From an uncultured Pseudomonadota bacterium (GTDB lineage: Bacteria; Lernaellota; Lernaellaia; Lernaellales; Lernaellaceae), in NCBI GenBank assembly GCA_937967875.1, contig CALBTQ010000448.1:1-25856 (forward strand): a stretch of DNA of 25,856 nt. Reading direction: 5' to 3'. Each line of letters opens with the position of its first letter. Position 1 is the stretch's first letter. Below are positions 19,600 to 25,856 of the stretch, in pieces. A program made the translations under genes and the position numbers. A model generated the notes under the pieces. It worked only from the letters and a program-made list of their open reading frames with translations, ran no database searches and was not told where the DNA came from.

Positions 19600-21453
19600 T
19601 TACTCCTTGACGATAGCATCGAATTTGCAGGACTCGATGCAGGCGCCGCACTTGATGCACTTGTCGACGAGAATTTTATGCACGACTTTCTTTTCGCCCT
19701 CGATCGCCGCGGAGGGGCACACGCGCTTGCAGGCGCCGCAGGCCGTGCATTTGTCTTCGACGATGCGGTAGGTGATCAGCGCTTTGCAGACGCCGGCGGG
19801 GCAGCGTTTTTCTTCGATGTGCGTTTTGTACTCGTCGCGGAAGAAGCGAATCGTGGTCAGTACGGGGTTGGCCGCGGTCTGGCCGAGGGCGCACAGGCTG
19901 GCGGCGGAGATGGTTTCGGCGAGTTCCTCGATGAATTCGATGTCGCCGGGGCCGCCCTGGCCGTCGCAGATTTTCTGCAGGACGTCGCGCATCTGGGCGA
20001 CGCCTTCGCGGCAGGGCGTGCACTTGCCGCAGCTTTCATCGGCGAGGAAGGCGGTGAAGTACTTGGCGATGTCGACCATGCAGGTGTCCTCGTCCATGAC
20101 GATCATGCCGCCCGAGCCCATCATCGAGCCGACTTCGGAGAGCTTGTCGAAGTCGACGGGCAGGTCGAGGTATTCTTCGGGGATGCAGCCGCCGGAGGGG
20201 CCGCCGGTCTGCACGGCCTTGAAGCGTTTGCCGTTGGGGATGCCGCCGCCGACGTCGTAGACGATTTCGCGCAGCGTGATGCCCATGGGCACTTCGACCA
20301 GACCGGTGTTGGCGATCTTGCCGACCAGCGAGAAGATCTTGGTGCCCGGGCTGCCCTCGGTGCCGATTTTGAGGTATTCGTCGGCGCCGTCGCGGACGAT
20401 CAGCGGCACGTTGGCCCAGGTTTCCACGTTGTTGAGGTTGGTCGGTTTGTTGTTCAACCCCTGTTCGACGGTGTGGATGAACTTGGCGCGCGGCTCGCCG
20501 GGCAGGCCTTCGAGCGAAGCCATCAAGGCGGTGGATTCGCCGCAGACGAAGGCGCCGCCGCCGCGGTTGATCTGAATGTCGAACGAGAAGTCGGTGCCGA
20601 AAATGTTGTCGCCCAGCAGGCCGTAGGCGCGCGCCTGATCCAGCGCGATGCGCGCGTTGGCGACGGCCAGCGGGTACTCGTTGCGCACGTAGATGTAACC
20701 CTGGCTGCTGCCGATGGCGTACGCGCCGATGATCATGCCTTCGATCACCGAGTGCGGATTGCCTTCGAGCAGCGAGCGGTCCATGTACGCGCCCGGATCG
20801 CCTTCGTCGGCGTTGCAGATCACGTAGCGGGGCGTGCCCGGAGCCTTGCGGCAGCTTTCCCACTTACGACCGGCGGGGAACCCGCCGCCCCCACGGCCGC
20901 GCAGCTTGGACTTTTTGACTTCGTCGATGATCTGCTCGGGCTGCATGGCGCTGAGCGCCTTGGCCAGACCCTCGTAGCCGCCCAGGGCGATGTAGTCGTC
21001 GATCTTGGTCGGGTCCATCACGCCGTTGTTGCCGAAGATGATGCGCTTCTGATTTTTGTAGAAGGGCACATCGTGTTCATGTTCGATTTTCTTACCGGTC
21101 TGGGGATCGACGTACAACAGACGGTCGATGATTTCGTCGCCCAGCACGGTTTTCTCGACGATCTCGGGAATGTCGGCTGGCATGACCATCTGATAGAAGA
21201 TCTTCTTGGGCCGAATCACGACCAGCGTGCCGCGCTCGCAGAAGCCGTGGCAGCCGGTTTCGCGAAAGTCGACTTTGTCGTTCAGGCCTTTGGTTTCCAG
21301 TTCCTGTTTGAACGCGGCCACGACCGCGTCGGCCCCGCACCCTTTGCAGCCGGTGCCGGCGCAAACGGTGATCGAGGGCTTGTTCGGATCGCGGGAGGCG
21401 TTGATTTCATCGCGCAGCCGCCCCAGGGCCTCGAAGCTCGTTAACCTCTCCAT
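19600..21453 (-). CDS. NuoF/HydB-like NAD(P)-binding flavoprotein subunit, 617 aa
   Basis: I chose the ATG at 21453 because AAGGA lies 7 bases upstream; the ATG at 21468 has AGG touching it. Domains in order: thioredoxin-like [2Fe-2S] (Cys31, 36, 68, 72); NuoF FMN/NAD(H) domain with GRGGGGFPAG (about 186-195) and CNADEGDPGAY; SLBB region (about 370-420); the NuoF 4Fe-4S motif SCGKCTPCREG (Cys475, 478, 481, with Cys521); and a C-terminal two-cluster ferredoxin (Cys569, 572, 575, 579 and Cys599, 602, 605, 609). This exact architecture and length is that of HydB/HndC in NAD(P)-linked, electron-bifurcating hydrogenases, where FMN exchanges electrons with NAD(H). Here it follows 2-oxoacid oxidoreductase genes instead of a hydrogenase. 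Confidence 0.95.
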   Translation of the reverse strand: MERLTSFEALGRLRDEINASRDPNKPSITVCAGTGCKGCGADAVVAAFKQELETKGLNDKVDFRETGCHGFCERGTLVVIRPKKIFYQMVMPADIPEIVEKTVLGDEIIDRLLYVDPQTGKKIEHEHDVPFYKNQKRIIFGNNGVMDPTKIDDYIALGGYEGLAKALSAMQPEQIIDEVKKSKLRGRGGGGFPAGRKWESCRKAPGTPRYVICNADEGDPGAYMDRSLLEGNPHSVIEGMIIGAYAIGSSQGYIYVRNEYPLAVANARIALDQARAYGLLGDNIFGTDFSFDIQINRGGGAFVCGESTALMASLEGLPGEPRAKFIHTVEQGLNNKPTNLNNVETWANVPLIVRDGADEYLKIGTEGSPGTKIFSLVGKIANTGLVEVPMGITLREIVYDVGGGIPNGKRFKAVQTGGPSGGCIPEEYLDLPVDFDKLSEVGSMMGSGGMIVMDEDTCMVDIAKYFTAFLADESCGKCTPCREGVAQMRDVLQKICDGQGGPGDIEFIEELAETISAASLCALGQTAANPVLTTIRFFRDEYKTHIEEKRCPAGVCKALITYRIVEDKCTACGACKRVCPSAAIEGEKKVVHKILVDKCIKCGACIESCKFDAIVKE

Positions 21454-21457
21454 CGCA

Positions 21458-21928
21458 CTATCCTTCATCCTTGGTGAGTTTATCGATGACTTTGCCTATT
21501 TTGGCCGAGGTCGCCTTGCCGTGGTACACGCCGTCGACGACGACCAGCGGGCCCAGGGCGCAACTGCCGAGGCAGTTGACGGTTTCCAGGGTCCACTTGC
21601 GGTCGGCGGACGTTTTGTCCGGCGGCAGGTCGAGCCGGCGCGAGATGGAATCGAGAATGACGGGCGCGCCGCGCACATGGCAGGCGGTGCCCATGCAAAC
21701 CGAACACACATGTTCGCCCTTGGGCTCGAGGCTGAAGGCCTTGTAGAAGGTGGCCACGTTGTAAATGGTGGACATGGGCACGTTGAGTTTTTCGCTGACG
21801 TAGTCCAACACTTCACGCGGCAGGTATTTGAAGACGGCCTGAATGTCCATGAGGATTTGAATCAGGGCGCTTTTTTGCGAGCCGTATTTTTCGAGGATCG
21901 GATCGATCTTGTTGATTTCCAACGCCAT
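21458..21928 (-). CDS. NuoE/HydC-like [2Fe-2S] thioredoxin-fold subunit, 156 aa
   Basis: The ATG at 21928 has GGAG 8 bases upstream and sits 2 bases after the preceding stop. The N-terminal helical part (LEKYGSQKSALIQILMDIQ, then LPREVLDYVSEKLNVP, VATFYKAFS) and the thioredoxin fold with CSVCMGTACHVRG and CLGSCALGP are the NuoE signature; the four [2Fe-2S] ligands are the CxxxxC and CxxxC pairs. Length matches NuoE/HydC/HndA. It pairs with the NuoF-like subunit encoded 4 bases downstream and relays electrons to or from its FMN. Confidence 0.95.
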   Translation of the reverse strand: MALEINKIDPILEKYGSQKSALIQILMDIQAVFKYLPREVLDYVSEKLNVPMSTIYNVATFYKAFSLEPKGEHVCSVCMGTACHVRGAPVILDSISRRLDLPPDKTSADRKWTLETVNCLGSCALGPLVVVDGVYHGKATSAKIGKVIDKLTKDEG

Positions 21929-21930
21929 GG

Positions 21931-22896
21931 TTACATCTCCACTTTCGCTTTGAGCTTGGCCCATTCATTGCGCACACGCTGCTGAATCTGCGCAAGCAGC
22001 TCTTCCTCTTTCTTCAGGTGGCGGAAGCGCCCCTGCTGGAAGAGGTAGCCGCCGATTTCGCGCAACGGGTCTTCGCTGGTTTTACGCATTTCGGCCGGGT
22101 CGAAGCTGATGGTGTATTTGCCGTTTTCCACTTCGAAGAGCGGAAAGAGGCCGCTTTCCACCGCCAGCCGGCCCAGCTTGATGCCCGAGTTGGGATCGCA
22201 GCGCCAGCCGGTGGGGCAGGGAGCGAAGATGTGCAACAAGGCCGGTCCGTTGACCTGCGCGGCTTTCTTGACCTTCTTCATCAGGTCGAAGGGATAGCTC
22301 GGGCAGGCGGTGGCCACGTAGGGCACGCCGTGGGCGACGCCGATTTCGGCGAGGTTCTTCTTCCAGGTCAACTGGCCGGGGATTTCCTTGCCGGCCGGGC
22401 TGGTCGTGGTCGAAGCGCCCAGCGGCGTGGCCGAACTGCGCTGGATGCCGGTGTTCATGTAGGCTTCGTTGTCGTAGCACACATAGAACATGTCGTGGCC
22501 GCGTTCCAGCGCACCCGACAGCGCCTGCAGACCGATGTCGAAGGTGCCGCCGTCGCCGCCGATGGCCATGACGTAGATTTTTTCGCTGTCGGTGTAGTGA
22601 CGGCCTTTGCGGCGCAGCGACTTGATGCCGGCCTCGACGCCGGAAGCGACGGCCGCCGCGTTTTCGAAGGCGACGTGAATCCAGGGCACTTCCCAGGCGT
22701 TGAAAGGATAGGGACTGGCAATGATTTCCATGCAGCCGGTGGCGTTGCAGACGATCAGATTGCGGCCGGTGGCCTTGGTGATCTGGCGCAGCATGACGGC
22801 TGGAATGCAGCCCTGGCAAGCGCGATGGCCCTGCGCGAACAGTTCATCCTTCGGCAACAACCGGGACGAGAAAACGCCGTAGCCTATTTCATTCAT
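21931..22896 (-). CDS. porB: 2-oxoacid:acceptor oxidoreductase beta subunit (PorB-like), 321 aa
   Basis: The beta subunit binds thiamine pyrophosphate and a proximal [4Fe-4S] cluster and decarboxylates the 2-oxoacid. The TPP motif GGDGGTFDIG (about 113-122) is followed by the matching YDNEAYMNTG (Asn143). Cluster ligands are likely Cys27 and Cys30 (CQGC), Cys55 (ATGCME) and Cys227 (APCPTG). The stretch SPYPFNAWEVPWIHVAFEN is typical of pyruvate rather than 2-oxoglutarate enzymes. The start overlaps the alpha-subunit stop by ATGA, so expression is coupled. Pyruvate is the likeliest substrate; branched-chain 2-oxoacids cannot be excluded. Confidence 0.94.
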   Translation of the reverse strand: MNEIGYGVFSSRLLPKDELFAQGHRACQGCIPAVMLRQITKATGRNLIVCNATGCMEIIASPYPFNAWEVPWIHVAFENAAAVASGVEAGIKSLRRKGRHYTDSEKIYVMAIGGDGGTFDIGLQALSGALERGHDMFYVCYDNEAYMNTGIQRSSATPLGASTTTSPAGKEIPGQLTWKKNLAEIGVAHGVPYVATACPSYPFDLMKKVKKAAQVNGPALLHIFAPCPTGWRCDPNSGIKLGRLAVESGLFPLFEVENGKYTISFDPAEMRKTSEDPLREIGGYLFQQGRFRHLKKEEELLAQIQQRVRNEWAKLKAKVEM

Positions 22897-24086
22897 TCGC
22901 GCACCCCCACCATTTCGTAGATCGGCGCTTCGTCTTTCTGGACGTAGCCGATGCCCTTTTCAAAGATGTCGACAAACTGTTTGACCGTGAAGTCGCGACC
23001 GGATAAACCGCCGATGTAGCTGACGACGACCGGGCGTTTTTTCAGGTTGTACAGGCTGGTTTTGATTTCGCTGGCGATGGGGCCGCCGGGGCCGGCCACG
23101 CTCAGGCAGCGGTCGAAGACGAACACGCCTTTGCGCGATTCGAGCGCTTCCTGAATCAGCGAGTGCGGGAAGGGCCGCCAGAGGCGCAGTTTGATCTGGC
23201 CGGCTTTGACGCCCTTTTCGCGCAGTTTGTCGATGGCCACCGAGGCGTTCTGGCCGTAGCTGCCGACGGTGACGAGCACGTAGTCGGCGTCGTCGGTTTT
23301 GTAATGCTCGATGGCGTTGTACTTGTTGCCGAACTCCGCGGCGAATTTCTCCCAGACTTCCTCGATGACGGCCTGGCTGTTGACCAGGGCGACCTCGTGG
23401 GCCATTTTCGCTTCGGTGTAGATTTCCGGGATGCCGACCGGTCCCATCATGATCGGATTGGCCGGATCCAGACGTAACGGCGGCTGATAGATGCCGAGGA
23501 AATCCTGGATCTTTTTCGTGTCATAGAACTTCATGGGTTCGATGACGTGGCTCATCTGGAAGCCGTCCATGTTCACGATGGTCGGCAGCATGACGCGGGG
23601 ATCTTCGGCGATCTTGAACGAGCAGATCGTCTGGTCGATCACTTCCTGACCGGTTTCGGTGAAGATCTGCACCCAGCCGGTGTCGCGTTCGGCCATGATG
23701 TCGCCCTGGTCGCCCCAGATGGAGATAGGAGCCGAGAGCGAACGGTTGACGCAGGACATGACGATCGGCAGGCGCAGGCCGCTAGCGATGTAAAGGATCT
23801 CGTGCATCAGGGCCAAACCCTGACTGGAGGTCGCCGTGAAGGTGCGCGCGCCGACGGCCGACGAGCCGCAGCAGGCGCTCATGGCGGAGTGCTCGGACTC
23901 GACCGGGATAAACGCGGCGTCGAGATCGCCGTCGTTGACGATTTCCGCCAGGTGCTCGACGATGTGCGTCTGCGGGGTGATCGGATAGGCCGAAATGACA
24001 TCGACGTCGCACTGGGCGACGACTTCCGCCTGGGCGATGGAAATTTCAATGCCGATATTCTTGCCTACTTCCATGCGGTTTTTCAT
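22893..24086 (-). CDS. porA: 2-oxoacid:acceptor oxidoreductase alpha subunit (PorA-like), 397 aa
   Basis: The ATG at 24086 has GGAGGG 5 bases upstream; longer in-frame starts run back into the ferredoxin gene. The family motif YPITPQT lies at about 34-40, with FIPVESEHSAMSACCGSSAVGAR and the flavour-of-pyruvate sequence TATSSQGLALMHE after it. The C-terminal domain has VTVGSYGQNASVAIDKLREKG and LRLWRPFP. The alpha subunit forms part of the TPP and CoA active site with PorB. It is about 400 residues, the standard size for the four-subunit enzyme. ATGA overlaps link it to genes on both sides. Confidence 0.95.
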   Translation of the reverse strand: MKNRMEVGKNIGIEISIAQAEVVAQCDVDVISAYPITPQTHIVEHLAEIVNDGDLDAAFIPVESEHSAMSACCGSSAVGARTFTATSSQGLALMHEILYIASGLRLPIVMSCVNRSLSAPISIWGDQGDIMAERDTGWVQIFTETGQEVIDQTICSFKIAEDPRVMLPTIVNMDGFQMSHVIEPMKFYDTKKIQDFLGIYQPPLRLDPANPIMMGPVGIPEIYTEAKMAHEVALVNSQAVIEEVWEKFAAEFGNKYNAIEHYKTDDADYVLVTVGSYGQNASVAIDKLREKGVKAGQIKLRLWRPFPHSLIQEALESRKGVFVFDRCLSVAGPGGPIASEIKTSLYNLKKRPVVVSYIGGLSGRDFTVKQFVDIFEKGIGYVQKDEAPIYEMVGVRE

Positions 24087-24406
24087 TTCTGCCCTCCTTC
24101 GACCATGACGATGGCGCCGGTCGGGCATTCGGCGGCGCAAATACCGCAGCCTTTGCAGTAGTTGAAATTGAAATCGTAGTAATGATCGGTCAGTCGATTC
24201 TCATTTTTGTGCTGACGCGGCGCCAGGCGACGGGAATCGTCGGGGCAGTAGATCCAGCACAGGCCGCAGGCGATGCATTTATCCTCGTCGGTCTTGGGAT
24301 AAAAGCTGCGCCAATCGCCGGTTTTATACTCACGGGATGTGCCGGGCTCGACCACGGCGCATCCCAGCTCCAATTCGGTCCAAGCCGGCATGAGCTTCGT
24401 TTTCAT
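24083..24406 (-). CDS. porD: 2-oxoacid:acceptor oxidoreductase delta subunit (PorD-like), 2[4Fe-4S] ferredoxin, 107 aa
   Basis: The ATG at 24406 has GAGGAG 5 bases upstream. After an N-terminal extension with the PorD-typical TGDWRSFYP (about 29-37), two CxxCxxCxxxC motifs bind [4Fe-4S] clusters (Cys44, 47, 50, 54 and Cys84, 87, 90, 94). In this family the delta subunit carries electrons from the PorB cluster to an external acceptor. It starts 2 bases after the gamma-subunit stop and ends in an ATGA overlap with porA. Confidence 0.95.
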   Translation of the reverse strand: MKTKLMPAWTELELGCAVVEPGTSREYKTGDWRSFYPKTDEDKCIACGLCWIYCPDDSRRLAPRQHKNENRLTDHYYDFNFNYCKGCGICAAECPTGAIVMVEGGQK

Positions 24407-24408
24407 GA

Positions 24409-24963
24409 TTACTCCTCGGTCACGGCTTCCTGGTAAGCCCGTTGCAGCACGTTGTAATTCTTTTCGGCGATGCGCCCGAAGCGGTGGTCCAGCGGGGCTT
24501 TCATCGTTTCGACCTGCACGCAAGCGGTGGCTTTGATCAAAGCGCCGAGCATGGTGGTGTTGGTGATGGGACGGCCGAGCCCTTCCAGCGCGATTTTCGT
24601 GGCGTCGACGGCGACGATTTTGCGTTTGGGATTGAGCTTGTACTGGGTTTTGAGTTCGTCGATGGATTTGTGGGTATTGATGATGACAATCCCCTCCGGG
24701 CCCATTCCCGACTCGACATCGACGATGTTCATCAACGGTTCGTCCAGCACGATGCACACGTCCGGTTCGTAGACCTGGGTACGCAAGCGAATGGGTTCTT
24801 CGTCGATTCTGGCGAAAGCCAGGACCGGCGCCCCGCGGCGTTCCGGGCCGAAGCTCGGGAACGCTTGCGCATACTTGCCCTCGGCAATCGCCGCCTGGGC
24901 CAGCAATTCGGCGCTGGTCACGGCTCCCTGACCGCCGCGTCCGTGAAATCGGATTTCAATCAT
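24409..24963 (-). CDS. porG: 2-oxoacid:acceptor oxidoreductase gamma subunit (PorG-like), 184 aa
   Basis: The ATG at 24963 has AAGGGGG 8 bases upstream and the protein opens [20 protein letters not shown], the unmistakable POR gamma N-terminus (GRGGQG at 8-13). [17 protein letters not shown] follows, also typical. The gamma subunit helps bind CoA. It is the first gene of the seven-gene operon behind the promoter at 25023-25051. Gene order gamma, delta, alpha, beta is that of four-subunit pyruvate and 2-oxoisovalerate enzymes. Confidence 0.95.
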
Positions 24964-24997
24964 TTTGTTCGCCCCCTTTGATGTGGCGGTATAGTGT

Positions 24998-25017
24998 TCC
25001 TTTCGGAATGGAAAGGA
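24998..25017 (-). promoter_or_regulatory. Inverted repeat at predicted transcription start of por operon
   Basis: TCCTTTC (24998-25004) and GAAAGGA (25011-25017) form a perfect 7-bp inverted repeat around 6 bases. It covers the predicted transcription start (about 25016), where a repressor would be effective. It could equally be a short 5' hairpin on the mRNA. No regulator is identified. Confidence 0.35.
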
Positions 25018-25022
25018 GTTGC

Positions 25023-25051
25023 ATACTAGAACCAACCTCCAGGAGTGTCAA
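25023..25051 (-). promoter_or_regulatory. Sigma70-like promoter of the por-diaphorase operon
   Basis: On the minus strand a perfect -35 TTGACA (25051-25046) is followed after exactly 17 bases by TAGTAT (25028-25023; 4/6 match). Expected transcription start is near 25016, with about 50 bases of leader before porG. Confidence 0.65.
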
Positions 25052-25138
25052 GGATGAATATAATGTTATTTTTCAGTTAGTTACACTGTTAAAACAGCCC
25101 CTTGACGCCTGTCGCTCCCTTGTGAAAAACAGTTCAAA

Positions 25139-25813
25139 TCAGGCAGGCAAGAGCACGGTGAACGTGGTTCCCTGGCCGATTTTTGATTCCACGAGGATTT
25201 TTCCGCTATGATTTTCGACTATCCGGTGGGCAATGGTCAAGCCCAGGCCGGTGCCGTCTTCCTTGGTGGTGTAGAAGGGGTCGAAGATGGTGCGCAGGTC
25301 CTCAGGCTCGATGCCAACGCCGGCGTCTTGGATGCGCACCTCGACAAAGCTTGGATATTCTTCGCTTTCTTTGGTCGTCACCGAGAGTGTGCCCTTGCGG
25401 TCGGCCATGGCGTGGATGGCGTTCATCAATAGATTGAGAAACAGTTGACGGATTTGATCGCGGTCGAAGCGGCAAATAAGTCCGGTTTGGAGCGCTTTCT
25501 CGATTTTAATGCCTTCGTGGCATTTGGGGTCGTTGGCGACCATGCCCAGTTGTTCTTCGAGCACGGCGGAGAGATCGTCGAGCTTTTCAGCCCGTTTATC
25601 GGGACGGGCGTAGACGAGAAAATCGGTCAGCAATTTATTAAGGCGGTCGGTTTCGCGTACGACGATGTCCATCAAGTGCGAGTGGATGTCGTCGAGCTGC
25701 AGTTCGTTTTGCAGCACCTGGATCGAGCCGGAGATGCTGGCCAGCGGATTGCGGATTTCGTGGGCGATGCCGGCGGCCAGCTTGCCGACCACGGCGAGGC
25801 GGTCGGCCTGGCG
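25139..25813 (-). CDS. Sensor histidine kinase, C-terminal part only (HisKA and HATPase), truncated by contig end
   Basis: The reading frame enters from the contig end and runs 224 codons to its stop. It starts RQADRLAVVGKLAAGIAHEIRNPL, so the phospho-accepting His is in the H-box AHEIRNP. The ATP-binding domain shows the N box (LFLNLLMNAIHAMA), G1 (DAGVGI), an F box (FDPFYTTK) and G2 (GTGLGLTIAHRIVENH). The sequence most resembles NtrB/AtoS/ZraS-type kinases, which usually pair with sigma54-dependent response regulators. Sensor domains and any regulator lie beyond the adapter. The GTG at 25792 is an internal valine, not a start. Confidence 0.93.
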   Translation of the reverse strand, partial: RQADRLAVVGKLAAGIAHEIRNPLASISGSIQVLQNELQLDDIHSHLMDIVVRETDRLNKLLTDFLVYARPDKRAEKLDDLSAVLEEQLGMVANDPKCHEGIKIEKALQTGLICRFDRDQIRQLFLNLLMNAIHAMADRKGTLSVTTKESEEYPSFVEVRIQDAGVGIEPEDLRTIFDPFYTTKEDGTGLGLTIAHRIVENHSGKILVESKIGQGTTFTVLLPA

Positions 25814-25856
25814 AGATCGGAAGAGCGTCGTGTAGGGAAAGAGTGTAGATCTCGGT
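25814..25856 (-). other. Illumina sequencing adapter (artefact)
   Basis: These 43 bases are the reverse complement of the same Illumina adapter seen at 1-46, starting AGATCGGAAGAGC. Together the two create a false terminal inverted repeat. Genomic sequence ends at 25813, within the histidine kinase gene. Confidence 0.98.

Noticed and set aside
18869..24963. [FeFe]-hydrogenase operon
   Set aside because: The hydrogenase-type HydB and HydC subunits are present, but the third subunit stops after its ferredoxin sites. No H-cluster motif is encoded anywhere in the window.
25139..25792. Complete small histidine kinase starting at a GTG
   Set aside because: The frame continues upstream with kinase-like residues (RQADRLAV) to the adapter, so this is an internal valine in a truncated gene.

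Overview
This is a 25.9 kb, GC-rich, gene-dense bacterial contig. Gram-negative hallmarks are a TolC/RND tripartite pump, several lipobox signal peptides and a C25-type secreted protease. The protease has PKD domains and an Asp-rich tail. That tail, the strong Shine-Dalgarno sites and a four-subunit 2-oxoacid:acceptor oxidoreductase suggest an anaerobic or facultative member of the deltaproteobacterial grade (Desulfobacterota, Myxococcota, Bradymonadia, Lernaellota or similar). This placement is inference; there is no rRNA in the window. Both ends carry Illumina adapter sequence facing inward, so the two terminal genes are cut artificially and the ends are not biological.

Layout. (1) 47-2733, minus strand: an operon of two beta-propeller lipoproteins and a third, truncated membrane or secreted protein, behind a good sigma70-like promoter. 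(2) 2745-4704, minus strand: a four-helix membrane protein, the endolytic murein transglycosylase MltG, and a small lipoprotein overlapping mltG. (3) 4858-6689, plus strand: a small soluble beta-rich protein and a membrane-anchored alpha/beta hydrolase. (4) 6696-7628, minus strand: an unknown lipoprotein. (5) 7784-14658, plus strand: a PadR regulator, TolC-family channel, periplasmic adaptor and RND pump, then a CxxCxxCC protein. The promoter holds a perfect palindrome over the -35 box, consistent with PadR autoregulation. (6) 14743-18705, minus strand: a 1320-residue C25 cysteine protease with a fibronectin-like domain, a jelly-roll domain, two PKD domains and an Asp-rich tail ending in Gly-Cys-Gly-Cys. 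(7) 18869-24963, minus strand: seven tightly coupled genes encoding a four-subunit pyruvate/2-oxoacid oxidoreductase (G-D-A-B order) followed by NuoE-like, NuoF-like and NuoG/HydA-N-terminus-like subunits. (8) 25139-25813, minus strand: the C-terminal part of a histidine kinase.

The most interesting system is region 7. A 2-oxoacid oxidoreductase is genetically fused to a HydBC-like diaphorase with no hydrogenase or formate dehydrogenase catalytic subunit. The simplest reading is an enzyme that sends electrons from 2-oxoacid oxidation to NAD(P), either directly or by flavin-based electron bifurcation or confurcation with ferredoxin. The second highlight is the Asp-rich GCGC tail of the protease, which looks like a surface-sorting or anchoring signal without the usual transmembrane helix. 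I saw no tRNA, rRNA, CRISPR array or transposase. There is no gene-free stretch over 300 bases.
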